Position numbers and translations under genes: made by a program. Below are positions 34,915 through 47,836 of a stretch of 58,175 bases of DNA, one piece after another. The DNA is from Seison nebaliae (taxonomy: Eukaryota > Rotifera > Pararotatoria > Seisonacea > Seisonidae), in contig JALJEE010002824.1 of the NCBI GenBank assembly GCA_023231475.1, positions 1 through 58,175 of the forward strand, given 5' to 3'. Position 1 is the stretch's first letter; each line of letters begins with the position of its first letter. Below the pieces are notes generated by a model. The model did no database searches. It saw only the letters and a program-made list of their open reading frames with translations, and was not told where the DNA came from.

Positions 34915-37900
34915 ATGGATTGTTGTGACAGTAGATGTGATGGAACGAGAAACGGTGCGAAGAAAATTGGGGAACATTCGTCGAATTATCTGAAGAATGA
35001 GAAACTTTATATGCAATTGAATATGTTATCGAAGAATCGGGTTACCAGGAAAAATTACACATCCATTTTTTTCCACCACATCGCATACCTCATCATATTG
35101 ATTATATTGAACAACCTTCTCATAGTAGTTGCAGATGGATATGAATTCAATCATCAACATAAGAATTTATCGTTAGCACAAATGTTGCAACGTTCACTCT
35201 CACAACAAACAACCTCAGCAATGTTGAAGAATTTAAGTAGTATCACCTCACAAACTTTACAGTCCTTAAATGATGTTAAAGATGATTTGGATGAACCAAA
35301 CGAGATATTTTTGGAAAATTTCGGAAAATTGTTAAACAAAAAATATGATCGATTACCCAATAAAGTTTTCTCGACAATGTTTGATTTCACTCATCAATTG
35401 TTTCGAGTATTACTTGATCGTAATTTACATCAACAAGTCAATGAAGATTTGATGGAGAAAATGGAGAAATTTATAAAAATGAACGAGAAATATAACAAAA
35501 AACAAGACGATATTTCCTTTGCAAGAACGAAACGAGATCGCGCAGCCGAATCCGAAAACATTAATACCGTGGTGAAATTGGATGCCATTCCACAAGTTCA
35601 AGGCGGAAATGATTTCACTGCGTTAAATAAATTGTTGAAGAAAGGTATTCTCATTTCACCAAAACTTCAAGGAGCTCCTCGATTTGAAGCTCAACTCATT
35701 CACGATATCTTAGCCACTTATCATACCGATATCCGTCCAACTGAAACAGTGACTGTGAAATTGAAATTAATTTTGACACAAGTCATTGCAATGCATGAAA
35801 AAGAACAACAAATCGTTACCAACGTATTTATAGATCAACGTTGGATTGATCCAAGAATATCATGGCAAAAAGAACATTATGGTGGTATTGGCAGTATCCG
35901 ATTACCTGTAAGAATTATTTGGATACCAGACACATTCATGTATAATGCAGCAGATAAAGGTGGTTTTTTGATGCCTCATCCAATGGGGAAAGCGATCGTT
36001 AGTCATAAAGGTCAAGTCCACTGGCCCAATCCATTCGCCCAACTGAAGACGAGATGTCGCGTTGACATTTCTGAATTCCCTTTCGATGTTCAAGTTTGTG
36101 AACTTGTATTCGGTTCGTGGTCTCATACCAATAAACAGATCGATTATGTTCTCGAATTATCAAGACCAGATTTGACATTATATGCACAAAATTCCGAATG
36201 GTTCCTTCTCGATCTGAGCGCCCAACGAGACATCATCCATTATTCCAATTGGGTCGAATCGAATTCGTCATTTACGGAAATAAAATATAAAATATTTATT
36301 CGGCGAAAACCTTTACATATCACTTACAATATCGTTCTACCATGTATGATGTTGTCATTGTTGACTCTCATATCATTTGCAATTCCATTTCAAGTTTGAA
36401 TTTTAAATTTATATTATTATTATCCTCTCTGTTATCGAATAGCAACAAGTACATATTTGCATCAGTACACTTCTCTCATATTCTGTTTATTCGTTGCTGG
36501 TATCAGAACGCGTTCCTGCTCAATCAGATTCAGTTCCTTGGATTAGCATCTACCTCACTCTAACCATGGGATTTACTTTATCTGCATTAATGTGGTTCGC
36601 TTTCACTAACGAAATGAAACACCAAACACAATTGGCGGAGAAGAATGGAAAATTCTTCCGTCTCATCACTTGTCACTTAAGAAAACTGGTATGTGTTGGA
36701 GATGAAAAAACGATAATTGAACAAAGACAAAGGAAATTGAAAGCGTTGGGAAATACGTTATCAGGTTTCTATTCATATTCCCTATAGATTGTGAAGATAT
36801 AAAAATTAAAAATGATATTTCGATTTTCCTATTGATGGGAAAGGAGAATAAACGAAATATTTCGCTTCATCCTTTAAAAAAGACATTTACATTTTTTCCC
36901 ATTTGACTGTCGATAATGAAATCGACAAGAACATTTTAATCACCTCATTCTAATCTTCTTTTCTCCTAACATCGACGGAACGTTTTGATTAAAATAAGAT
37001 AAGGACTTGAAAAAAACGAAAACAGTTTTGGCTAATGCGAAAGCAGCATTACATCGACATAGTAAGTGCAATAACACAACTGATAATTCAATTTTTTTGG
37101 TGATAGTTTCTTGAACTTACATAGAACCTATTGAATCTTTCAGAGTAGAATTGCTCATTTCAATTTTATCATTTTTAGTTATCACCATTAGTATTCTGCA
37201 CTTCTTATCATTTTAATGAAATGGAAATTTTATTTCATTTTCTCACTCACTTCATTTATTGTTGAAATTCTGCACCGAAATTCACTGAATGTCAATTGAT
37301 CACGACAATCTTTTCTTCCAGCACTTTACCTTTTTCATTGAATGATTCATTTTCGATATATGATTTACCATCTCACCAGATGAGCTTAGATGCCGCATGT
37401 CTCTGAATGGAACATTTAATTTCTTATTATTTATTTTGAGGTCCAACAAGTATCCATCATATGGCACATTTATTAATGAAAGGAACACTCATTGCGAGTG
37501 GAATGGATTCAAAAAATTATGAAGATGATGACAATGTAGATCTTAATCGCATTCCTACTAGACAATTGGCTGCTACACCACCTCCTCCTTTAGCTTCCAT
37601 CGTTAAGGATACGACGATAAACGATCGTACGACCGAATCATATCAATTGATGGATTTGGGAAGTATAGATGATGATAATTTGTCATTGAAATTAGAGAAG
37701 ATTAATGAGGAAATGGAAAGAATTAGAGAGACGATGGCGAAAACTTTACCGGAAATGAAGGAAATTGTTCATAATGATCCGATTATTGAGAAGAACAAAG
37801 GACAAAATCGAATGAATGAAAGACGTCATGGTGCTATACCAATCATACCTGCGAAAATGAATAAGAAACGAACTAGTTCACCTTGTTCTTCGGAAGAGAA

Positions 37901-39082
37901 TCGATCGATAATTAAATCATCATGTTCTTCCATTAACTCTTGTTCTTCCACCTATTATAAATGTCGAAATACGAACAAGAGAGAAATAGTTAAATCTAAC
38001 TCGACGAATTCTATCGAGCAATTACTGTTTGATAATTTGAAAAAAAGTGACGGTTATCCGGTCAAAGATTTGAAGAATAAAAAAATTATGGAGAATGTTC
38101 AAAATTTTTATGGTACTAATTCCATACCTCTTCATCCGGTGAATCCGAATGATTTCGACCAATACCGATATATCAAATGTAAAAAGAACAAAAATCAGAA
38201 ACGACCACAATCAGTGTTCATTGAGAAGAATTGGCATTTAGATAAAACATTTCAAGAAATTCCGATAACGTTCGAAGACGATTTTAAAGGAAAAATAAAA
38301 CCATCTACTTCTAAATCCAATCATCGATGTCGACATCAATTACATAAATCTCAGAAAGTGAATAATGCCCTACTGAAAATCCAATATGAAAACAACGAGT
38401 CTGACAAGAGGAGGAGAAATAAAGGAAAGAAAGAAGAACGACCAAAAATCGAAGTGATAAAAATGAAAGAAATTGAAAGTGACAAAATGCAGCAGCAGAA
38501 ATTGGCGAAACATTTCGATCTAATAAACGAATATACTCAACTATTAGCGGAGTATGAACATTTAAAGAAACTAAAACAAAAAGTTTCACCTTTTTTCTTA
38601 AGTGAATATATCACCTATTTCTCTTTTTGTAGAAGAAACAACAAGAAGTTACAAAGAGTGGAAATGAACCGAAAACAACAATGAATCGATGGAAGAGAGC
38701 AGCCACCAAGTTGACACATTATCGACCATCTCAACGTCGCAAATCGAGTGTCTCTCAAAAGGATAAGAGTGAAATTCGACAGAAACGAAATTTAATTCGA
38801 TTAGAGATATTTGTGAAAACTCTGAATCGATTTGTCTTCTTCTTCTACTTTTGTGGAATGATTAGCAGCAATATTTATATGTGGATCCTCAAACCTCTTA
38901 TACTCAACAGCATTCCTGGCAATAGGCCACTTGTCTTCGATGGCACATCGACGAGGAACGTCACTCAAACTTCCTCAACATTTGGCTCGAATTTTATTTT
39001 ACCTGATAACATGACATTACAAAAGATGAACGAAATCACTCATCAACAAATCTATCGAGCTAGTCAAAACGGTTTAAATTAA
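34915..39082 (+). CDS. Nicotinic-type Cys-loop receptor subunit, unusually long (1151 aa)
   Basis: Pentameric ligand-gated channel subunit for the plasma membrane. Exons 34915-36393, 36443-36764, 36999-37061, 37441-38582 and 38633-39082 sum to 1152 codons. A hydrophobic signal-like segment sits at ~55-75, after a polar N-terminus. Then ~190 residues without homology precede the ligand-binding domain. That domain has WIPDTFMYNAADKGG (loop A), the Cys-loop CRVDISEFPFDVQVC and FGSWSH (loop B Trp). Loop C lacks the vicinal Cys pair, so this is a non-alpha-type subunit. M1 is LPCMMLSLLTLISF, M2 is QQVHICISTLLSYSVYSLLV followed by SERVP, then M3. A huge cytoplasmic loop of over 400 residues precedes M4 (RFVFFFYFCGMISSNIYMWI). 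The pore position normally Glu at -1' reads Gln. Which ligand it uses cannot be told. Confidence 0.88.
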
Positions 39083-39514
39083 TTTGAAATTTTCTAACAA
39101 ATTTCCAAATAAAATTTTCATTTTTTTTTATTTAACTAATGTAAGAAATGTTTTTATTAAATTAATTTTAACTTTTCTTCTCACAAATCATTCTGATATT
39201 TGAAGGCGATTATGAATATTGTTAAACTAATGAATAAAGTAATGAAAATAAATATTAAAATTTAGAAAAGTGAAATTTAAAAAATTGAATTTAATAATTG
39301 AACGAAAAATATTTAATAGACAATTCGATTTATTGGGAAGTGAATAGTATGAGGAATAGGTATAGTCATTAGAGGAAAGAGAATAAGAGAGAGTTGGATG
39401 ATTTTATCTCGTTGTTTTCCAAATGTTCGGCCTCGTAGAATATTCCATTTGAAATTATTACAAAAAGTAGAGGAATTTATCGTTTTTCTTTTTAAGTACA
39501 ATTAAAAAATTATT
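39083..39514. other. Intergenic receptor subunit / HDAC
   Basis: 432 bases between two plus-strand genes. An AATAAA near 39109 probably ends the receptor mRNA; the rest should hold the HDAC promoter. Confidence 0.45.
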
Positions 39515-41297
39515 ATGAGTAACTCTGATCTTCAAGCGGCTGATGCACGCAAGAGAAAAGTCTCGTATTATTATGATGGTTATTCTCTTCCTTCATTATC
39601 CTCTTTCATCACTTCAATTCCTCATATAGCTGATGTTGGCAATCATTATTATGGACAGGGTCATCCAATGAAACCACATCGTATTCGAATGGCTCATAAT
39701 CTCATTCTAAATTATGGATTGTATAGGAAAATGGAAGTTTATCGTCCGACTCGAGCAACTTTCACCGAATTGACAGCATTTCATACTGACGAATATATAA
39801 AATTTCTTCGATCAGTTCGTCCAGATAATTTGTCTGAATTTCAGAAGCAAATGCAGAAATGTTATCTTATCTTCTTTTTTCTTCTAACGTATCTTTTGAT
39901 CATTTAGTTAATGTGGGTGAAGATTGTCCAGTGTTTGATGGAATGTTCGATTTCTGTCAAATATCAGCGGGTGGATCATTATGTTAGTTGAATTGAATTA
40001 ATTTTAAATAATTTTTCAAATATGAAATTAATTTCAATTTCAGCTGCTGCTGTCAAATTAAATAGAAAAGAGACAGATATTGCAATTAATTGGGCTGGCG
40101 GATTGCATCATACAAAGAAAGCGGAAGCAAGTGGTTTCTGTTATGTGAATGATATTGTCTTAGCTATTTTAGAAATGCTCAAGTTTATTTTTGATTTATT
40201 CAATTATTTATTAATTAATTAGATATCATAAACGTGTGTTATATATCGATATTGACATCCATCATGGCGATGGAGTGGAGGAAGCGTTTTATTTAACGGA
40301 TCGTGTAATGACATTATCGTTCCACAAATACGGTGAATATTTCCCTGGTACTGGTGATTTGAGGGATGTGGGAGCATCGAAAGGCAAATATTACGCCATT
40401 AATTTTCCGTTGCGTGATGGTATGAATGACATCTCTTATGAAAGCATCTTCAAACCTGTGACTACGAAAGTCATCGAATTTTATCAGCCTGATATCATTT
40501 TGATGCAATGTGGTGCCGATTCATTAACAGGTGATAGATTGGGTTGTTTCAATCTCACAGTGAAAGGACATGGTGCTTGTGTCCGATTCATTAAGACATT
40601 CAATATTCCCATGTTAGTCGTTGGAGGAGGAGGTTACACTATCCGTAATGTGGCGAGAGCATGGACATATGAAACGGGAATATGCGTTGGAACCGATCTC
40701 GCCGACACTTTACCATATAACGACTATTTCGAATACTTCTCACCTGAATTCAATTTACATATTTCTCCTTCGAACGCCTCTAATCAAAATACTCCTGACT
40801 ATCTTCAGAAGATTATGGCGAAAATTTTTGAAAATTTAGAAGGTGCTAAACATGCTCCCAGTGTGCAAATGCAAGACATTCCTGATAGTGCATTGGTGGA
40901 AGATCAGGTGGTAGAACCCAATCCTGATGTTCGTGTCTCACAAGATGAGGCAGATAAATTTATCGAACCAGAAAATGAATTTTTCGATGGAGATAGTGAT
41001 AATGTTAACGAAAATATCCCCACAGTACATGAGGATGGAGAGAGTCAGTCGACAGAAGATGATTTAGTCAATAAACAAGTTAATGGTCAAGTGGTGGACG
41101 AATCGATGGAAGTTCTTCCTGAGAATGATACTGAAATGAATGACATTGTTACTTCTACAATTGGAGAGGAGGAGAAGATCTTAGAGGAAGAGGAACCATC
41201 AGAAGAACAACCAGAACAAGTAGAAGAAACGAGGAATGAAGTGACTGCGAGTCCGGAAGATTATTTTACAGGGAAGGCCGATCATGAACTTGTTTGA
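39515..41297 (+). CDS. HDAC1: Class I histone deacetylase (HDAC1/2, Rpd3)
   Basis: Zinc-dependent deacetylase of nuclear corepressor complexes (Sin3, NuRD, CoREST). Exons 39515-39860, 39908-39982, 40044-40182 and 40223-41297 sum to 545 codons, 544 residues. The catalytic features are all there: [21 protein letters not shown] (His-His pair), [17 protein letters not shown] (zinc Asp and His), [15 protein letters not shown] (zinc Asp) and [14 protein letters not shown] (catalytic Tyr). The core is close to vertebrate HDAC1/2, including [16 protein letters not shown] and [11 protein letters not shown]. After ~residue 385 the protein becomes a Glu/Asp-rich tail of about 150 residues. It is less Lys-rich than the vertebrate tail and ends in [12 protein letters not shown]. 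Introns are 40-61 bases and all three donors are GTT. Confidence 0.97.
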
Positions 41298-41527
41298 ATT
41301 TAATTCAAAAATTTACAAATTATATTCTCCTTCTTTCAATTATCATTATTTTTTCCTCTTTTGATTATGTCAATGGAAACTTTGTGTTTTCTTCATCATC
41401 ATCATCATATATCATTCATTTAATCGTATCAATATTTTTCAATAACAAAAAATATTTTTAAAATCTTTTCTTCACATTCACTTTCTCTCTTTCAATACAC
41501 AATTTCTTCGAATTTCACTCAAAATGT

Positions 41528-44500
41528 CTATATTCGGGATTCCTGTATTCCTGATACCATCGTTTCCATATTCATATCTGAAAACGGAAATTTCGTAAAT
41601 ATATTAATTGAAATTTTAATGAATTAATTAACTTGATCCTCTCTCATTTGTTTGGTCTACGAGAAGACGATAAGTATGAGAATTATATAAAGAGAAAAAA
41701 TTAAAACCTGAATTGAGAGAATGTATATCAGTGGAAGGAATTGGACGACTATCGACAGTAACTGGGAAATAAATATTTTCGTTCGTCGGCTCGTCCGTCG
41801 GTTCCAAATATTGTGATTCTCGTTTATTCTCCGTCGTTTGAAGTTGAATGAATTCGTTTTTGATATAATTTTCATCGAATTCCTCATCTTCCACACTCGT
41901 CGAATCTTCGTCGAATTGGGGAACATACGGAAGTGTATACTTCGGTGGTTGCATGTCCATAGAGGACGAATGACTTTCGTCATGAACATTCGCCCTTTTC
42001 GACGGAACTTCAATTATTGGTTTGTTCGTACTGACGATTGTTGAAATGGATTCATCGGAAGTTGTATCAGTATCATTTATTGAACCATCAAAAGCGTTGT
42101 TAATATTTTTAACATTCACTTGCGTCTTACTCGTTCGTTGAACGATATTGCTTGGTAAAGTCGAAATGGAATTACTACTACTCGACGTTATTGACGAAGA
42201 TGTAAAATTTGCTCTTGTTCGAGGTGTCACTATCGGTTTCTTATTCATCCTTTCATTGTCATGCATCATTTGTGGATTATAACTATAATGTCTAATATGA
42301 TGAAAAATTATTTAGCTGATTAAACGAAGAAAATTCTAAACTTGCCTTTCATTATTGGTGATGGCGATCGATAAATGACGAAGATGAATATTAATGAAAG
42401 AAATATTAAAATTGATAAGACAATAGCGAGAAAGATGAAGAGTGCTGGAGATAAAGTCGGTTGTTTATTTTCATTTCTCTTTTCTATAATTTTAGAATTG
42501 AATTTTATCAATTCCTCACCAACACGTCCCATACAAGTTCGTCTATTCGTCATAGTTTGAATACATCGATTCAATTCTTCAAGATTTTTATCAAGAACTT
42601 TTTTTGCTTCAATCACTTCCATCAATGGTCCATCACCGTCAGATATTGATATTTCCAAATAAGAATTCGAAGGCAACTGATTTAGTTTAATGTTTTTGAA
42701 TTTCTTATCTTTCAAAATGTCTTCGTTGTTAAATAGAAATTCATTCATGCTACCTCCATTAATAATATCGATAACGTAGTCTCCAAATGTTGATTGTAAA
42801 CAATCGACTAAATATTCTTTGATTGGAATGATTTGTGTCAGATCTCTATTGACTGTGAGAACTAAACGTCGAGAAGCCATTCGATAATCATCAGAACGGA
42901 AAATGAATCTCAATGGATGAATAATTTGATTTATCTTCGCGTGACTCGTACTATAATGATATTTGGACTTGAGATATAAAGTCGAAGAGAATCCTTGTTC
43001 TATCAATTTCTTGTCATAATTCTGCTCCATTGCAAATTTGCGATAGAAGTAGTGGAAAAGAAATTCCTTTGACAATTTCATATAAATTACTAAATTCATT
43101 CTCGAATCATTATCCGATAATTCTTCAGTAGAATGAATGTTAATGTCACACCAATCATTCAAATTTAATAATTCCATCATCGGATCCATTAAAGTAAATT
43201 CGAACATATCTAATGTTGGTTCATTGGCTGGAACTAATATCTAAAACGAATAAAAAGAAAGTAAAAACATATATAATCGATCAATTAAACTGTTATGAAA
43301 ATTTCACTGTAAATATTGATGATATTCGACTGTTCAGTTATCGAATTTATTGTTGTCGTGTTTTCATTCGATGTAGCGAATGATGCATTCACCACAAATA
43401 TCTCACATATAGGTTTCCCATCAACTAATGAAACTAGAGAAGACAAATGATAATAAACATGAAAGTCAAAATGTGATAAATGAAAGAAGTTTCAACTTAT
43501 TGAACAGTTGGAATCCAACAACATTTCATTTCCAAACAGTTCCATTTGGATAACATCCGAAATAAAGGAAATATTCAAATATTGGTAATTCGAACATTCG
43601 ATAACTTTTAGAAGAAATGTAAGAGAAAAGAAAATTTAGATAAAAACATGATGTATTTGAATTCTCACCACATTTATTCTCCAATAACAATTTCGTGCTG
43701 CTGTTTGATGAAAAGAATGGTGACTGAACAGCAATCGGCACCTGTGTAACGCCATTAGTGAATTTTCTTGTTGTAGTCTCAACATTACCGGTCACTATTG
43801 GTTCTCTTGTTGTTGATCTTGTTTGACTAGTATTAACTACCGTAATCTTAGTCGTTGTAGTAGTAGTAGTAGTAGTAGTGGTGGTAATAATGGTGGTACT
43901 AGAAGTCAATGATGTTGTGTCAATTGGAAGGTGAGAAGATGTTGTGATATCCAGATTTGATGTGGTAGTTCTTTCTTTGTTGTTATTTTGTAAAATTAAT
44001 TTAAGATTAATTTCTTTATTCGTGCACATAGGCTCATCGTTATCAAATCGGTTTATATCGTTACAAATGTTAAAATATAAATTTAACATTGTTTCATTGT
44101 CATCGGGGGATAAGATGTTCTGTGGAAATTCCTTTAATTTCAATTGAAAATGTTTCAGTTCAATCGTTTGATTATTGATCGATATATAATTGTCCGTATT
44201 ATCTTGTTCTAACACATCGATTAGATTGTAATTTGTTGAAACTATTGCTTCTCCCATCATATTATTCGGATGCTCATCAATATCATAAACGAACAAATTT
44301 ATTGCACATTCAGAGTAATGTTCACTGGAAATGAGACATGCAGAATTCTCCTCCATCATAATAACAGGCGGATTATCATTCACATCTTCCAATGTAATTA
44401 ATACGAGAAGACTCAGATCTTCCTTCAGAGTGGACGTCAATATCATATGAATAATTATTCTACTTTGTTCCTCCCGATCGAGTTGAGAGGTTGTCGAACG

Positions 44501-45399
44501 AATATTAAGTTTATTGTTAATAATTGTAAAAGAAAAACAATCTTCGACAGTAACACAATTATCAATATTGTAAACTTTAATTGTCCATTAAAAGAATCTT
44601 TTTAATTCTGAACATAAAAACAACTAACGAAAATTTAATTGTTTAACTGATTCAACTCTCTCCCATAATTCTTCATTGTCTATTAACATAATATTACCAA
44701 TCTTCCTTTCTTCTATTTTGCCCATCAGATATATCGAAGAATTTCTTCCTTCAGTTTCATACACGTTCAACGTAACTTCTTTCTCCAACGAATATTCTAA
44801 CAGATTACTAGCGTCTACTTCAAATATCAATGATAAATGCATCGTCGATGGAAAATTTTCTCCCAATCTGATAAGTTTAAATCGTTCGATATCATCATTC
44901 TCTTTCACTCTAATATCAATGTCATAATTTAATTGATAATTAAGTGGGAAATAAATTTGTTTTAAATTAAAATTATCCATATAATCCATGAATTGCAAGC
45001 AATAAACTGAGAATTGGGTGGAAGTATCAGCATCAGCATAAGCATTGCACACAATAGGACCATTTGGATAAATTTGAGTATTCTCTTGCAAATTTACATT
45101 GTTCTCATCAAAATTTGGATTATTTTCAGTTTTAGGACAATAACCCCCAGTCGCCCCACATACTTGATTCATTGTCTTACCAAATGCCGTTTCATTCCAT
45201 TTGAAATCATCTAACAAATTTATCGTAAATGTTGATTTTGAAAGAATAAATTTTATTAACAGTTTTTAGGACAATATGCAGTAGAATAATCAGTTTCTTG
45301 TATTATTTGACATTCAATTATATCGGGAATTACCGGTACGGTTTTATGACCTGTAACGAATAAGCAAATCAGGAAAACGGTTTGTGGTATTAAATTCAT
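41528..45399 (-). CDS. Divergent single-pass cadherin (cadherin A, ~1128 aa)
   Basis: Exons 45399-45261, 45210-44629, 44574-43669, 43604-43497, 43433-43308, 43233-42342, 42291-41708 and 41577-41528 sum to 1129 codons. A signal peptide (MNLIPQTVFLICLFVTG) is followed by a Cys-bearing region and cadherin repeats; the clearest has SRIIIHMILT leading to LEDVNDNPPV, then YDIDEHPNN. A Thr-rich, mucin-like stretch (~(T)12, encoded by a trinucleotide repeat at 43857-43889) follows. The membrane-near part (RRLVLTVNRDLTQIIPIKEY...) is not a cadherin repeat and recalls the ferredoxin-like membrane-adjacent domain of PCDH15. The membrane helix is at ~880-907 (FIFLAIVLSILIFLSLIFIF) and the tail is ~220 residues, Ser/Thr-rich and acidic, ending QESRI. 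No catenin-binding motif is seen. Orthology is unresolved. Confidence 0.75.
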
Positions 45400-45659
45400 T
45401 TCTTTTATTTTTATTCGAACATATACAGTCGTGAAATGTCTTATATTCTCCCGATTTTAATAAATAAAATTTATTTAAGAAAAATGATAAAAAAAATTTC
45501 TTACCGTCCAATTGATAAGTAAACAAATAAAGATGATCAGAGTTCGGATTTTATTTTATAATTTCATAAATTAATCATCTGACGAAATAAGAGTTCGTTA
45601 TCTTGATTTTGGTTAGATGAATATCTTATCTCGAAATAGGAAAGCAAATAAAGTAATTA

Positions 45660-47298
45660 TCAACGTTTCTTCGCCGAATCGTAATTATTCTGATCATGTT
45701 CATTTTGTAGAGTTAAATTGTCAGAAGTGGCTGAGGTATGTGTGACATAAATGACTGCTATAGAAACGATGGCGGAGACGAGGAAGATGACATCGAACCA
45801 TCTATGATAAAAATTGAAATCGATATTGCCTAATGCTTTCGAAATAGTCGAACGATATTTATTTGGCATCGACATCCTGATAAGTAGAATTGATGATAAG
45901 AGATACATACCCATGATGTGCGTAAGGAAATATACGATTAATTCCATTGAGACAGTCGATGCGAGAAATGAGAAGAATTTCGACAACGTCAAAAGTAGAC
46001 CTCTTATCGATGTGACGACAATAACGCCGATCATCCAAAATGATAATTGTTGTGTCCAAAAATGAAGGTCGATATTCATATTGAAATAAACTTTCGTTAT
46101 TTCTAAACTTCTCGTTACTGGATCGTTATGTCCAACTCGACTGAAAATTATGTTAATTATTGTTACCACAATCTTCCATACACAATACAATGAGAAAAAA
46201 TGTCCGAGAACATTAAAATAAATTCCCTTACATGTTTTCGCATATTTCATATGTTCCAAACTTATCATCACATCATTCAATTCCATAAAAAGTTTTGATT
46301 GTACTTCGTACAATACCTCACATTCCACATTCAACGATTCCATATCATCCTCGATGGTTTGTCGACGGTTTTCTACTAGTCCGATATATTTCAGTAGACG
46401 AGACGTCCATCCAATATTGAAATTTAAAGTTGAAGGACTAAACGAATCTGACAATTATGAAAAGAGAAAATATTTAAATATTAAAATTTTAAATCAAACT
46501 CTTTTCAGCTACTTGTAATTTGAGATTTGAAATTCTCTTTTTCTTTGATGCAATTCGACTTTGTAACTGAGTCGGAAGAGATACAACATATTGAGAATGT
46601 TAATAAAATGAAAACATGCAACAATTTCGTTTGGAGAATGACTACGTCTTTCTCACGTACCGGTTGTACGAAACAGCTCATATAAGTGTATGGGGAATTA
46701 ACTGCACCAAAACCAGAAAGAATTGCCATTGCCGTTACTCCAATCACACCAATTCGACCAGTGAGTGGGGCCAACGAAATGAAACCTGATTAAATGGAAA
46801 TTGATTGATTGAAATTTGAATTGAAATTTATTAGACTGAAATTATGAAACCTTGTTCTGAATTGAATAATGGAAATGATTCTCCCAATTTATGGAAACAG
46901 AAAAGGAAAGAACACATAAAGAATGTTGTCAAACAGGAATGTATTTTCGAATGTTTTAAATGAAGGAATTGACATATCCGTGACGAGATATTATTGGAAA
47001 TGATTAAAGGAAGAACGATAATCAGAAGGAAAACATTGGCTGCCAATAATAATTTCCACTGTTGAAGGAGAGTTGCCGAATTGGCCAAATGCAGTATGTC
47101 GATAATTATTAGTTGAAACATCGAACAACATAATGTGAAGACGGTGAGGAAAATCACTTGAACATTTCTCGTTCTAATTTCATAATTCCTGAGCAAATAG
47201 CACGAATAGAATATCCATCCAATTCCAATAAATATGAATTGTGAAGATAACAACACGATCCAAGGAAACGATAATTCCATTCTTCTTTTTCTTTTCAA
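45660..47298 (-). CDS. GPR89: Golgi pH regulator GPR89/GPHR
   Basis: GPHR is a multi-pass Golgi anion channel that sets luminal pH; plant relatives (GTG) were proposed as abscisic-acid receptors. Exons 47298-46851, 46785-46616, 46566-46500 and 46447-45660 sum to 491 codons, 490 residues (human 455; the Met at 47280 is an alternative start). Conserved blocks include YEIRTRNVQVIF, GRIGVIGVTAMAILSGFGAVNSPYTYMS, ASKKKRI, LNVECEVLYEVQSKLF, YCVWKIVVTIINIIF, SRVGHNDPVTR, IIVTSIRGLLLTL-type VVTSIRGLLLTLSKFF, SSILLIRMSMPNKYR and FNFYHRWFDVIFLVSA. The joins are strongly supported because they restore these blocks. All three donors begin GTTT. It is divergent from the ADP/ATP carrier gene. Confidence 0.95.
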
Positions 47299-47836
47299 TA
47301 AAAACTTTCTTCTTTTCTCTTGTTTGTAAAATTGAAACGTATATGAATTAGAGATATATCCTCTTTATACTTTTCATCGTTTAAATTTTTAAATATAAAA
47401 TTCAGTTTTAATCGTTTTTTTCTCAAAAAATTTTAATTATATTAATGGAAATCTCAGCTAATAATTCAAGTTGATGTTTAAAAAAAATTGGTGGAAAAAA
47501 AAATTTAATCTAATTGTCAATCTTGACAATGTCCAACTTGTCATGTAATGGAGAAGAGCTTGTCATTTCAACTACTTAAAGTTCTGTATTATATTTAACA
47601 GTACTGATCTTTTAGCAGCCATCGTTCCATCCATGAAATAACGTGCTTCTGCTACTTTGTGAAAGCGATTTGATAATATTCTTACACTATAAACGTAGAA
47701 GTTGAGAATTCATTTATTTGGAAATAGGAGAATGAATAAATCTTATATTTTTATCTTTTGGAATCTTAATTATTTTGGATAATCTCTTCTATTAGATACT
47801 TATTTCTTTCTATCTTCATTAATTTAGCAGACAAGA
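47299..47836. promoter_or_regulatory. Divergent promoter region GPR89 / ADP-ATP carrier
   Basis: 538 bases between start codons of divergent genes. It includes homopolymer A tracts near 47480-47505 and a TTTAGCAG acceptor-like site just before the carrier ATG, compatible with a 5' UTR intron. No specific factor site is recognised. Confidence 0.4.
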
